A stretch of 42,401 bases of DNA from Bacteroidales bacterium (lineage in GTDB: Bacteria > Bacteroidota > Bacteroidia > Bacteroidales > UBA3824): assembly GCA_017394445.1 (NCBI GenBank), contig JAFPYT010000258.1, positions 1 to 42,401 on the forward strand, in the 5' to 3' direction. Below are positions 26,170 through 34,613 of this stretch, piece by piece. The notes under the pieces were generated by a model. It ran no database searches. It was not told the DNA's origin and worked only from the letters and a program-made list of their open reading frames with translations. Position numbers and translations under genes: made by a program. Position 1 is the stretch's first letter. The number at the start of each line of letters is the position of its first letter.

Positions 26170-28842
26170 ATGTCAAGAAGAAGAAATTCGGACTATCAGT
26201 CCCCAATAGATATTTTAAAAACTACGCTCACAAGCGACCGTGCAAAACTTATTTGGTTTTTGCTTTTTGTACTACTTACCGTGGTAGAATTGATTGGCTT
26301 TTTTTCGTATCTCGGCACATGGCGCGAAGATCAAAGCAAGTTTGAAATCGGTTGGCTAAAATTTCTGTTCGATTCTGAAATCGAAGTTTCCAACTGGTCG
26401 CACAAGCTTGGAGCTTTGATTGCACACATATTTATACATCATCTTTTTGGACTTCCGTCGTTTGTCTTTGTGCCGCTTACCCTGCTTTGCGGATTAAAAA
26501 TTGTGGCTATCGAGCCTGTTCCGCTGCGCACAACTGCAAAATGGTCGCTTCTTATAATGTTTTGGTGTTCAATAACATTGGGATTCTTTTTTGGCGATAA
26601 TTCCTTTTATTACGGAGGAATGGTAGGCTTTGAAGTGGCTTATTGGTTAGAATCGGTATTTGGCAAAGTGGGCACGGTGCTGTTGTTGCTATTTTTGGCT
26701 ACAATGCTCTTTGTATTTGCCAAAGAAAGCGCTATGGAATGGATTAAGATTTTCTTCGACGATTTTTCTAAGCGTAAAAATTTTAAACACGCTGTTCAAA
26801 CTGCCAGACAGTATACCAACGGCACATCGCAACAAGATATTATCAACCTTGCCAAAGCCAAAAATGCTGGCTCTGTTTCAACTCAACAGCGCGACCCAGA
26901 TTTTGACTATATCGACGAAGACGAGCAAGGAAACCAGCTAAACGCTCCTGTAAATCAGGCAAAATCGGACAGTGGTACATCTCCATTCAGCTTTATAAAA
27001 GAAAAGCTCTTCAAAAACAAAGACTACAAAGGTGAGGATCAGAAAATTGACTTTAACGAAAAAAACGAACCTTCCACCCAAGCCGCTACTACAGAAAACG
27101 AGCGTTACTATCTCGACGATAACGGCAACAAAGTGCAAGCCGACAATATTGGATTTGAGGTTGACGACACCACACAGAATACCGAAGAATCTATCAGCGG
27201 AATAGGTACCACCAATAATGATTCTGTTTCGCAGCAAAATCCCGACGCACCAGATTCAACTGATGGCACGATGCTCGAAGTGGAAACCAATCACGACATT
27301 ACAGCCGATGACATTAATCAGTTGCCACCTTACAATCCCACATTAGACCTCCCCAATTACAAGCTGCCCTCCATCGACTTGCTCGAAGACTACAAGTCGG
27401 ACGCTAAGCCAGTGGAGAATTCAGAACTTATGGAGAACAAAATTAAGATTGTGGAGGCACTCAAAAACTTCAAAATCAAGATCGAAAAGATTAAAGCAAC
27501 CATTGGACCCACGGTTACGCTCTACGAGATTGTTCCCGCAGCAGGTGTGCGTATTTCAAAAATTCAGAATCTTGAAGCTGATATAATGTTGAGCCTTAAA
27601 GCGTTGGGTATACGTATTATTGCTCCTATGCCCGGACGAGGCACTGTGGGTATTGAAGTGCCCAACAAGAATCCCGAGATAGTGTCGATGCGCTCGCTTG
27701 TGGCATCCACCAAGTTTCAAGAGAGTAAGTACGAACTGCCAATTGCCCTCGGAAAAGATATCAGCAACCAGTCGTACGTTATGGACTTGACAAAATGTCC
27801 TCACCTCTTGGTAGCAGGTGCTACTGGTCAGGGTAAATCTGTCGGCTTAAACACTATTGTGGCGTCAATACTTTACCGTAAGCATCCCGCGCAAGTGAAA
27901 TTCGTGCTGGTAGACCCCAAAAAGGTGGAGCTTACACTTTATAATAATATAGAAAAACACTATCTCGCAAAACTGCCCGACAGCGATGAGGCAATAATCA
28001 CCGATGTAGACAAGGTAAAAGAGACCCTCAACTCGCTCACCGTGGAAATGACCAACCGTTACGACCTGCTCAAAGAGGCTGGTGTGCGCAATATCAAAGA
28101 GTATAACGCAAAATTCATTGCCCGTCACCTCAATCCCGAAAAAGGTCATAAGTTCTTGCCTTACATTGTGTTAATCATCGACGAGTTTGCCGACCTTATT
28201 ATGACTGCCGGCAAAGAGATCGAAAAACCAATTGCCCGTATTGCGCAACTTGCCCGTGCTATTGGTATTCACATGATTGTTGCCACTCAGCGACCCACAA
28301 CCAATATTATTACTGGTCTTATCAAGGCAAACTTCCCAACCCGAATAGCGTTCAAAGTATCGTCGATGATGGAATCGCGAAATATTCTCGACTGCTCAGG
28401 CGCTCAGCACCTTATAGGTCGTGGTGATATGCTTATCTCTAATGGTAGCGACCTCACACGTTTGCAATGTGCATTTATCGATACTCCTGAACTTGAGCGC
28501 ATTACCAAGTTTATTGGCGACCAGCAGGGATACCCCAATACATTTGAACTTCCCGAACCCGATATCGAACCTTCAGAGGGCGGCGAGGCTGTTGACCTTA
28601 CCAAACGTGACCCAATGTTTGAAGAAGCTGCACGACTAATAGTTATAAGTCAGCAAGGTAGCACATCGCTCTTGCAACGTAAACTTGAAATTGGTTACAA
28701 CCGTGCGGGACGTATCATGGATCAGTTGGAAGCTGCTGGAATTGTTGGACCAAACGAAGGCAGCAAGGCGCGTAGCGTCAACTACACCAGCGAATACGAT
28801 TTGATGCAATTCCTCAATCGACTTTACGAGGAAAACCAATAG
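26170..28842 (+). CDS. ftsK: DNA translocase FtsK
   Basis: An 890-residue FtsK/SpoIIIE, which pumps chromosomal DNA through the closing septum and assists dimer resolution. About four N-terminal transmembrane helices lie between 20 and 195. A long polar, Asp/Asn/Gln-rich linker (about 215-415) follows. The translocase motor has Walker A GATGQGKS at 550-557 and Walker B IVLIIDEFADL near 670, followed by RPTTNIITG and a sensor region. The final about 70 residues form the winged-helix gamma domain that reads polar sequences (LLQRKLEIGYNRAGRIMDQLE). The start is ATG 26170 because the upstream TTG overlaps the promoter. lolA lies downstream. Confidence 0.97.
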   Translation: MSRRRNSDYQSPIDILKTTLTSDRAKLIWFLLFVLLTVVELIGFFSYLGTWREDQSKFEIGWLKFLFDSEIEVSNWSHKLGALIAHIFIHHLFGLPSFVFVPLTLLCGLKIVAIEPVPLRTTAKWSLLIMFWCSITLGFFFGDNSFYYGGMVGFEVAYWLESVFGKVGTVLLLLFLATMLFVFAKESAMEWIKIFFDDFSKRKNFKHAVQTARQYTNGTSQQDIINLAKAKNAGSVSTQQRDPDFDYIDEDEQGNQLNAPVNQAKSDSGTSPFSFIKEKLFKNKDYKGEDQKIDFNEKNEPSTQAATTENERYYLDDNGNKVQADNIGFEVDDTTQNTEESISGIGTTNNDSVSQQNPDAPDSTDGTMLEVETNHDITADDINQLPPYNPTLDLPNYKLPSIDLLEDYKSDAKPVENSELMENKIKIVEALKNFKIKIEKIKATIGPTVTLYEIVPAAGVRISKIQNLEADIMLSLKALGIRIIAPMPGRGTVGIEVPNKNPEIVSMRSLVASTKFQESKYELPIALGKDISNQSYVMDLTKCPHLLVAGATGQGKSVGLNTIVASILYRKHPAQVKFVLVDPKKVELTLYNNIEKHYLAKLPDSDEAIITDVDKVKETLNSLTVEMTNRYDLLKEAGVRNIKEYNAKFIARHLNPEKGHKFLPYIVLIIDEFADLIMTAGKEIEKPIARIAQLARAIGIHMIVATQRPTTNIITGLIKANFPTRIAFKVSSMMESRNILDCSGAQHLIGRGDMLISNGSDLTRLQCAFIDTPELERITKFIGDQQGYPNTFELPEPDIEPSEGGEAVDLTKRDPMFEEAARLIVISQQGSTSLLQRKLEIGYNRAGRIMDQLEAAGIVGPNEGSKARSVNYTSEYDLMQFLNRLYEENQ

Positions 28843-28862
28843 TCTGCATGCTTAAAAATTAT

Positions 28863-28870
28863 TAAATTTG
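28863..28870 (+). promoter_or_regulatory. Candidate -7 box upstream of lolA
   Basis: TAAATTTG matches TAnnTTTG and lies 21 bases after the ftsK stop, leaving a leader of about 80 bases before the lolA ATG. Confidence 0.5.
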
Positions 28871-28957
28871 ACTACTTGCAATAACAAAAACATTGCATCT
28901 GCGTTTATTCCTCAAAAAACAGAATACAAATTTTTAAAAACTAATACACCAACGAAG

Positions 28958-29662
28958 ATGAAAATTACACGTTTTTTAGCAGCATTAATGCTCATAACAG
29001 CTACTTCTACCGCACTTTATGCTCAAGACGAAACTCACGACCCCGCAGCCAAGAAAGTGCTCGACAAAGTGCTCGCCACCACCAAAGGTTATCAAACCCT
29101 CCGTGCTTCGTTTGACTGGGCTATGGAAAACAAGGTGGAAAAAACCAAAGATACCAAGAGCGGATTTATGTTTATCAAAGGTGATAAATACAAACTCGTA
29201 ATGTCTGGTACTGAAATCTTTACCGATGGAACAGCCCTCTGGCAGTATTCAAAAGATATCAACGAGGTAACTATCAACGAAGTGGAAGAAAATGCCGAAT
29301 CAATTGTAAGCAATCCCACCAAGATATTTGAACTTTACAAAAGCGGCTTTAAATACCGTTTGAAAGAGGAAATCTCTGCATCGGTAAAAACCAAAGTAGA
29401 CGGCAAAGTTACATCTACCAAAAAGCAATGCTATGTAATCGACCTCTATCCCGAAAAACCAGCTACCGTGGAGTATCACACAATCAGACTTGTAATCGAC
29501 AAGGCTAACACACAGATAGCCAGCTTGGATATTATGTTTAAAAATGGCACTGAGCAGATTATCGAAATTACCGAGTATAAACCCAACACACCTATGCCCG
29601 ATAATCTCTTTACATTTGATGCTTCAAAATATCCGGGCGTGGAAATCAACGATATGCGTTAA
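28958..29662 (+). CDS. lolA: LolA-like outer-membrane lipoprotein carrier protein
   Basis: A 234-residue periplasmic protein with a clear signal peptide (MKITRFLAALMLITATSTALYAQ, cleavage expected near residue 21-23). The mature part matches the LolA fold: repeated beta strands with SGFMFIKGDKYKLVMSGTEIFTDGTALWQYSKD. It ends in strands LDIMFKNGTEQIIEITEYKPN and FTFDASKYPGVEI. LolA receives lipoproteins from LolCDE and carries them across the periplasm. An in-frame extension to 28868 lacks signal-peptide logic, so I use ATG 28958. The position after ftsK is common in Bacteroidota. Confidence 0.9.
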   Translation: MKITRFLAALMLITATSTALYAQDETHDPAAKKVLDKVLATTKGYQTLRASFDWAMENKVEKTKDTKSGFMFIKGDKYKLVMSGTEIFTDGTALWQYSKDINEVTINEVEENAESIVSNPTKIFELYKSGFKYRLKEEISASVKTKVDGKVTSTKKQCYVIDLYPEKPATVEYHTIRLVIDKANTQIASLDIMFKNGTEQIIEITEYKPNTPMPDNLFTFDASKYPGVEINDMR

Positions 29663-29795
29663 TCGTATAGTAATAAGACGTTTATAAGGTATTGTTATAT
29701 AATAAGTTGCAACGATTAATATGTAATATTTCTCTGACAACCAAACATTAAGCCAAAAAAAAAAGCAAAAAAACAATAAAAAAAACGCCTTAAAA

Positions 29796-29827
29796 TTTGA
29801 TTATACGAATAAACGTCCTTATATTTG
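29796..29827 (+). promoter_or_regulatory. Promoter of the HU gene
   Basis: TTTG (29796-29799), a 20-base spacer and TATATTTG (29820-29827) give a near-perfect Bacteroidota promoter, about 50 bases before the ATG at 29877. The 130 bases before it, after lolA, are A-rich with no gene seen. Confidence 0.85.
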
Positions 29828-29876
29828 CACCACAAAAAAACTAATGTAATTTATTGAAAATTAAATATTTTTAGCA

Positions 29877-30158
29877 ATGACAAAAGCAGACATCGTAAAC
29901 GACATTTCCAAAAACACAGGAATTGAAAAAGTAACCGTACAGAAAGCCGTAGAAGCTTTCATGGACACTATCAAAGCTTCGTTAGTGGAGAACAAAAACG
30001 TTTATCTCCGTGGTTTCGGTAGCTTCGTTATCAAAACAAGAGCTAAAAAAACCGCTCGTAACATCTCTAAAAACACCACTATCGTTATCCCTGAGCACAA
30101 CATTCCCGCATTCAAACCCTCGAAACTTTTCGTAAGCGAAGTTAAAGGCGGCAAGTAA
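29877..30158 (+). CDS. HU-family DNA-binding protein
   Basis: A 93-residue HU/IHF-type nucleoid protein that bends and compacts DNA as a dimer. The N-terminal helical part is MTKADIVNDISKNTGIEKVT. GFGSFVIKTRAKKTARN marks the hinge and DNA-binding arm, and PAFKPSKLFVSEV forms the C-terminal end. The Pro normally found at the arm tip is replaced by a TTIVIPEHN stretch that retains a Pro. The start is the ATG 49 bases after the -7 box. Codon use is smooth and C-rich, as in highly expressed genes. The 29-residue COX24-like gene follows 48 bases later on the same transcript. Confidence 0.96.
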   Translation: MTKADIVNDISKNTGIEKVTVQKAVEAFMDTIKASLVENKNVYLRGFGSFVIKTRAKKTARNISKNTTIVIPEHNIPAFKPSKLFVSEVKGGK

Positions 30159-30206
30159 TTTGTGTGCACCAATTTTTTTTTATTAACTTTTTAAAACACA
30201 ACAGCT

Positions 30207-30296
30207 ATGCCAAGCGGAAAGAAAAGAAAACGTCATAAAATGGCTACGCACAAACGTAAAAAACGTTTGCGCAAAGACAGACACAAGAAAAAATAG
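30207..30296 (+). CDS. 29-residue basic COX24/mS38-like protein
   Basis: ATG at 30207 and TAG at 30294-30296 encode MPSGKKRKRHKMATHKRKKR followed by LRKDRHKKK. More than half of the residues are Lys, Arg or His. The pattern K-R-H-K-M-x-x-H-K-x-K-K-R is that of the AURKAIP1/COX24 (mitochondrial ribosomal mS38) family, which in Bacteroidota occurs as a free peptide of about this length. It is probably a small ribosome-associated protein. It sits between HU and a strong terminator. Confidence 0.88.
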   Translation: MPSGKKRKRHKMATHKRKKRLRKDRHKKK

Positions 30297-30311
30297 TGTC
30301 GTGAGCAAACT

Positions 30312-30352
30312 AAAAAATCAAAAAGCGGCGTGATGCCCCTTTTTGATTTTTT
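30312..30352 (+). terminator. Rho-independent terminator after the COX24-like gene
   Basis: Bases 30312-30325 and 30339-30352 form a perfect 14-base inverted repeat (AAAAAATCAAAAAG and its complement) with a 13-base loop and terminal T-run. It ends the HU transcription unit just before the RNase G gene. Confidence 0.9.
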
Positions 30353-30367
30353 CATTACTAACCCCCC

Positions 30368-31960
30368 GTGCTAAATGCAGCACAGGACAACATTCTTACA
30401 GTGAACAACGATTTAGTCATCAATGCTACTGAGTCGGAAATTGTAATTGCCTTGTTGGAAGACAGGCAATTAGTGGAAATACACAAAGAAAAGAGGAACC
30501 AGCGGTTTTCGGTTGGCGATATTTACCTCGGCAAGGTGAAAAAAATTATGCCAGGTCTCAACGCCGCCTTTGTAGACGTAGGATACGAAAAAGACGCTTT
30601 TCTGCACTATCAGGATCTTGGTCCGCAGTTCTCTACTCTGCATAAATATGTGCAGACTGCAATGGATAATCCCAAAAACTGCAAACCTCTTCAATACATC
30701 AATCTTATGCCCGAGATTAACAAAAAGGGCAAAATTACCGAACAAATTGCATCGGGTCAGCGTGTGCTGGTACAGATAAGCAAAGAACCAATTTCTACCA
30801 AAGGTCCGAGGCTTACTTCTGAAATTTCAATGGCAGGACGAAACCTCGTTTTGTTACCGTTCTCCGACAAGGTTTCTATTTCTCAAAAGATTAAAGGAAA
30901 AGAAGAAAGAGAACGTTTGAGACAATTAATTCTTGCCATTAAACCAAAAAATTTTGGAATAATTGTACGCACCGAAGCTAAAAACCGTCGTGTGGCGGTG
31001 CTCGATGCAGAAATTAAGTCGCTCGTTGAAAAATGGGAAAACGCTATATCGGTGCTCGGATCAGGCGTTATGCCGCCAAAACTGATAGCCGGAGAGATGG
31101 ATGCCACAAGCGCCATCTTGCGCGATACGCTGAGTAATTCGTTTAACAGTGTTATTACTAACGATCCGGCAATTTATCACGAGGCAAAAAACTTTGTTAG
31201 CAGCATTGCTCCCGACAAAGAAAAAATTGTAAAACTCGACACCGACAAAATTTCGCTTTTCGACCGCTATTTTAATATCGAAAAGCAAATTAAACTGCTG
31301 TTTGGCAAGACAGTAACTTTTAAAAACGGGGCTTACCTGATAATGGAGCACACTGAGGCTCTGTTTGTTATAGACGTTAACAGTGGCAACCGCGCCAACA
31401 ACGCCGATCAAGAAACCAACGCCCTCGAAGTTAACCTTGCCGCAGCCGATGAGATAGCGCGGCAGTTGCGGCTCCGCGATATTGGAGGTATTATTGTGGT
31501 TGATTTCATTGATATGCATCTCAACCAAAACAAAAAAGCCCTCCACGACAAAATGAAAGAGGCTATGGCCTCCGACAGAACCAAGCACAATATTCTGCCA
31601 CTGAGCAAGTTCGGACTCATGCAGATTACACGCCAAAGGGTACGTCCCGAGATGAATATGAACACTCAGGAGGTTTGCCCAACGTGCGGCGGCACAGGAG
31701 AAATCGGTTCTACCATACTCCTCGCCGACGAAATAGAGGAAGATTTGAAAACTATTGTTTCAGAAGGCTCTCACAAAAAGGTTACGCTTAAAGTTAACCC
31801 AATTATCGAAGCCTACCTAACCAAGGGTCTTTTCTCTATTCGCTTTAAATGGCAGTTGAAATACAAGGTCCGGATAAAAATTCAATCCGACTCTGAATAC
31901 GGACTTATAAAATTCGACTTCCTCGACAACGAAGGCAATGTGATTGAGTTCGAAAATTAA
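30368..31960 (+). CDS. rng: Ribonuclease E/G family endoribonuclease
   Basis: A 530-residue RNase G-type enzyme that cuts single-stranded RNA in rRNA maturation and mRNA decay. An S1-like RNA-binding segment (DIYLGKVKKIMPGLNAAFVDVGYEKDAFL read in part, about 45-130) precedes the catalytic part. The metal-binding aspartates are Asp336 in DVNSGN and Asp379/Asp382 in DFIDM, and Cys437 and Cys440 in CPTCGG form the zinc link of the dimer. The Arg-rich scaffold tail of RNase E is absent. The start is uncertain: GTG 30368 or GTG 30401 (VNNDLVINATESE), the latter aligning better with the usual N-terminus. No -7 box is seen before it. Confidence 0.95.
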   Translation: MLNAAQDNILTVNNDLVINATESEIVIALLEDRQLVEIHKEKRNQRFSVGDIYLGKVKKIMPGLNAAFVDVGYEKDAFLHYQDLGPQFSTLHKYVQTAMDNPKNCKPLQYINLMPEINKKGKITEQIASGQRVLVQISKEPISTKGPRLTSEISMAGRNLVLLPFSDKVSISQKIKGKEERERLRQLILAIKPKNFGIIVRTEAKNRRVAVLDAEIKSLVEKWENAISVLGSGVMPPKLIAGEMDATSAILRDTLSNSFNSVITNDPAIYHEAKNFVSSIAPDKEKIVKLDTDKISLFDRYFNIEKQIKLLFGKTVTFKNGAYLIMEHTEALFVIDVNSGNRANNADQETNALEVNLAAADEIARQLRLRDIGGIIVVDFIDMHLNQNKKALHDKMKEAMASDRTKHNILPLSKFGLMQITRQRVRPEMNMNTQEVCPTCGGTGEIGSTILLADEIEEDLKTIVSEGSHKKVTLKVNPIIEAYLTKGLFSIRFKWQLKYKVRIKIQSDSEYGLIKFDFLDNEGNVIEFEN

Positions 31961-31971
31961 AGAGATTCTAT

Positions 31972-32013
31972 AAAAAAACCGACTAACGGGTAATATCGTC
32001 AGTCGGTTTTTTT
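31972..32013. terminator. Bidirectional terminator between rng and guaA
   Basis: AAAAAAACCGACT (31972-31984) and AGTCGGTTTTTTT (32001-32013) form a perfect 13-base stem with an A-run before and T-run after. It serves both convergent genes. Confidence 0.92.
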
Positions 32014-32043
32014 ATTTTTTATGCATTATACATTATGCATTAA

Positions 32044-33585
32044 CTATTCCCATTCAATTGTTGCCGGTGGTTTTGAGCTGATGTCGTAAGCCACGCGGTT
32101 AACGCCTTTTACATTGCGGATAATGTCGTTGGAAACCTTTGCCAAAAATTCGTAGGGTAGGTGAGCCCAGTCGGCAGTCATAGCGTCGGCACTTGTAACG
32201 GCGCGGAGTGCAACTGCTTGTTCGTATGTGCGTTCGTCGCCCATAACGCCTACCGATTTGATAGGCAGAAGGATAACGCCAGCCTGCCATACTTGATCGT
32301 AGAGGGTTTCGCCGTTTTCGGTTTTCCACTCGCGAAGTCCGCGGATAAATATGTCGTCGGCATCTTGAAGAATGCGTACTTTTTCGGGAGTGATGTCGCC
32401 GAGGATTCTTACGCCAAGACCGGGACCAGGAAAGGGATGACGTTTGATAAGGTGCTCAGGCATACCAAGTTGACGGCCTACTCTACGAACTTCGTCTTTG
32501 AAAAGCCATTTCAAAGGTTCGCAAAGTTGAAGTTTCATATCTTTTGGCAATCCGCCTACGTTGTGGTGGCTCTTGATGGTGCGACCTGTAATGTTGAGAC
32601 TTTCGATACGGTCGGGATAGATTGTACCCTGACCAAGCCATTTAGCATCTTTAATCTTCTGAGCCTCAGCGTTAAACACGTCAACAAAGCCTTTGCCTAT
32701 AATTTTGCGTTTCTTTTCGGGTTCTTCTACGCCGGCAAGCTCGTCGTAGAATTTCTTGGATGCGTCAACGCCTATAACATTGAGTCCGAGGCATTCATAG
32801 TCGCGGAGCACATCTTCAAACTCGTTTTTGCGCAATAGACCGTTGTTTACAAATATACAGGTGAGGTTTTTGCCGATAGCCTTGTTGAGCAATACGGCTG
32901 CCACCGACGAGTCAACGCCACCCGAAAGACCGAGCACAACCTTGTCGTTGCCCACCTGCTGTTTGAGTTCCTGAACGGTGGTTTCGATAAACGATGCGGG
33001 CGACCAGTCTTGTTTGCCTCCGCAAATATCTACTACAAAGTTCTTTAACAATAATGTTCCTTGCAAAGAGTGGAACACCTCGGGGTGGAACTGTACGCCC
33101 CAAATTTTTTCGTCGTTAGCCTGATATGCGGCAAATTTTACCTTTTCGGTAGATGCTATGCATCTGAAACCCTGAGGAATAGCAGTGATAGTGTCGCCGT
33201 GGCTCATCCATACTTGCGAATCTTTGTCAAATCCCTTGAAAAGCGGGTTGCCATCCTCAATGAAGTTGAGGCTAGCACGACCGTATTCGCGAGTGCCGGC
33301 GGGTTCTACCTTTCCTCCCAATGTGTGCGAAATATACTGCGCTCCGTAGCAAATGCCCAAGATGGGGAGTTTGCCTCTAAACTGCTCTAAATCAACTTTG
33401 AATGCTTCGGGGTCGTAAACACTGTACGGCGAGCCGGAGAGAATTACGCCGATGATTGACGGGTCGTCTTTTGGAAACTTGTTGTAAGGCACAATTTCGC
33501 AAAAGGTGTCCAATTCGCGCACACGACGGCCGATAAGCTGTGTGGTTTGCGAACCGAAATCAAGAATTATTATTTTCTGCTGCAT
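32044..33585 (-). CDS. guaA: GMP synthase (glutamine-hydrolysing)
   Basis: A 513-residue GuaA, converting XMP to GMP with glutamine and ATP. The N-terminal class I glutaminase has nucleophile Cys79 in GICYGAQY and the His/Glu partners in [10 protein letters not shown] near 167-176. The ATP-pyrophosphatase domain has the PP-loop [10 protein letters not shown] near 220. The C-terminal dimerisation region ends with the conserved PPATIEWE. Length is normal. The stop of rnz is 23 bases upstream on the same strand, so rnz and guaA are probably cotranscribed from the promoter before rnz. Confidence 0.98.
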   Translation of the reverse strand: MQQKIIILDFGSQTTQLIGRRVRELDTFCEIVPYNKFPKDDPSIIGVILSGSPYSVYDPEAFKVDLEQFRGKLPILGICYGAQYISHTLGGKVEPAGTREYGRASLNFIEDGNPLFKGFDKDSQVWMSHGDTITAIPQGFRCIASTEKVKFAAYQANDEKIWGVQFHPEVFHSLQGTLLLKNFVVDICGGKQDWSPASFIETTVQELKQQVGNDKVVLGLSGGVDSSVAAVLLNKAIGKNLTCIFVNNGLLRKNEFEDVLRDYECLGLNVIGVDASKKFYDELAGVEEPEKKRKIIGKGFVDVFNAEAQKIKDAKWLGQGTIYPDRIESLNITGRTIKSHHNVGGLPKDMKLQLCEPLKWLFKDEVRRVGRQLGMPEHLIKRHPFPGPGLGVRILGDITPEKVRILQDADDIFIRGLREWKTENGETLYDQVWQAGVILLPIKSVGVMGDERTYEQAVALRAVTSADAMTADWAHLPYEFLAKVSNDIIRNVKGVNRVAYDISSKPPATIEWE

Positions 33586-33608
33586 ATTGGTGTTTGTTTA
33601 ATTAATTG

Positions 33609-34532
33609 TCATACAGTAAATTCCATACCATCTTCGGCGGCGGTGGAATTCGGGAAAACCTCTTGAGTCTCTACTTCCAGCAGAGATTTAATTTGGTCGT
33701 TGCCATATCGGTGCGAATAATGACCGATAATGAGCCTTCCCACTCCGGCGTTTTTGGCTATTTGGGCAGCCTGAGCCGTGGTGGTGTGGTAGGTAAGTTT
33801 CGCACGGTCTGCCAACGTCTTGTCGTAAGTGGCCTCGTGGTAGAGTACATTGCATCCTTTGACAGCCTCCTCAACAGATTTAAGAGCAAGAGTATCAGTA
33901 ATAAAGGCATACGACTTGGGTGCTGGCGGCTCAATGGTGAGTTCTGAGTTCGGTATGGTTTCGCCGTTTTCGAGATGAAGGTCGGAGCCTTCTTTTATAG
34001 CCACTATTTCGGCAATTGTAAGGTTGTATTTCTCTATCATTTCGCGGCGGATATTATTTAAAGCAGGTTTTTCTTTGAAAATAAAGCCGCAAGTGGGTAC
34101 TCGGTGCTTTACGGGAACACTGTACACCTCAATAGCCTTGTCGTCGTAGATAAGTTCCACTTCGTTGTAATGCAGTGGCACAAAGATAGTTTTGAAACCA
34201 AGTTCGTTGAGTTTGATTGGCGAATACTCGCCTTCGAGCATCTTTTGAAGGTCGGGATGAGCGTGGATATAGAGGTCGTTGGTTCGTCCTAAAAGACCGT
34301 AAGAGCTTAACAGTCCGAACAATCCGTAAAAATGATCGCCGTGAAGATGTGATATAAAAATGTGCTTTATAGCCGCCGTGCGTATGCCGAAGCGGTTCAT
34401 CTGAATCTGTGTAGATTCAGCACAGTCCACAAGATAAGGGTGCGTATTGTGTATCACCACCTGGGCTGTGGCGTATCTGTGCTTCGACGGCAGTGCCGAT
34501 CCGCAACCGAGTATTTTTACTTGAAACGACAT
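33609..34532 (-). CDS. rnz: Ribonuclease Z (tRNA 3' processing endonuclease)
   Basis: A 307-residue metallo-beta-lactamase-fold RNase Z, which cleaves 3' trailers from tRNA precursors. The zinc motif HLHGDH is present in FISHLHGDHFYGL near 62, with further ligands Asp in FITDT, His in LYHEATY and His in IGHYSHRY. The insertion between about 160 and 200 matches the flexible arm that grips tRNA. Length fits the short form. The start is ATG 34532; a TTG two codons earlier is the alternative. It precedes guaA on one transcript. Confidence 0.95.
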   Translation of the reverse strand: MSFQVKILGCGSALPSKHRYATAQVVIHNTHPYLVDCAESTQIQMNRFGIRTAAIKHIFISHLHGDHFYGLFGLLSSYGLLGRTNDLYIHAHPDLQKMLEGEYSPIKLNELGFKTIFVPLHYNEVELIYDDKAIEVYSVPVKHRVPTCGFIFKEKPALNNIRREMIEKYNLTIAEIVAIKEGSDLHLENGETIPNSELTIEPPAPKSYAFITDTLALKSVEEAVKGCNVLYHEATYDKTLADRAKLTYHTTTAQAAQIAKNAGVGRLIIGHYSHRYGNDQIKSLLEVETQEVFPNSTAAEDGMEFTV

Positions 34533-34554
34533 TTGCAACTCTTTTTTTCGGGTG

Positions 34555-34562
34555 CAAATTTA
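34555..34562 (-). promoter_or_regulatory. -7 box upstream of rnz-guaA
   Basis: On the minus strand TAAATTTG matches TAnnTTTG, 22 bases before the ATG at 34532. Confidence 0.6.
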
Positions 34563-34613
34563 GGGTAAAAATGTGAAATATTGGTAAAAAAATGGGGAAA
34601 TCTAACAGTGATA

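Noticed and set aside
29663-29876. A possible small RNA or riboswitch in the A-rich gap between lolA and HU
   Set aside because: The sequence is mostly A-runs without a stable stem or a recognised aptamer pattern; the HU promoter explains its right end.
32020-32040. ATGCAT-containing repeat next to the guaA stop codon
   Set aside because: It is a short AT-rich word repetition just past a terminator and has no hairpin or copy elsewhere that I noticed.
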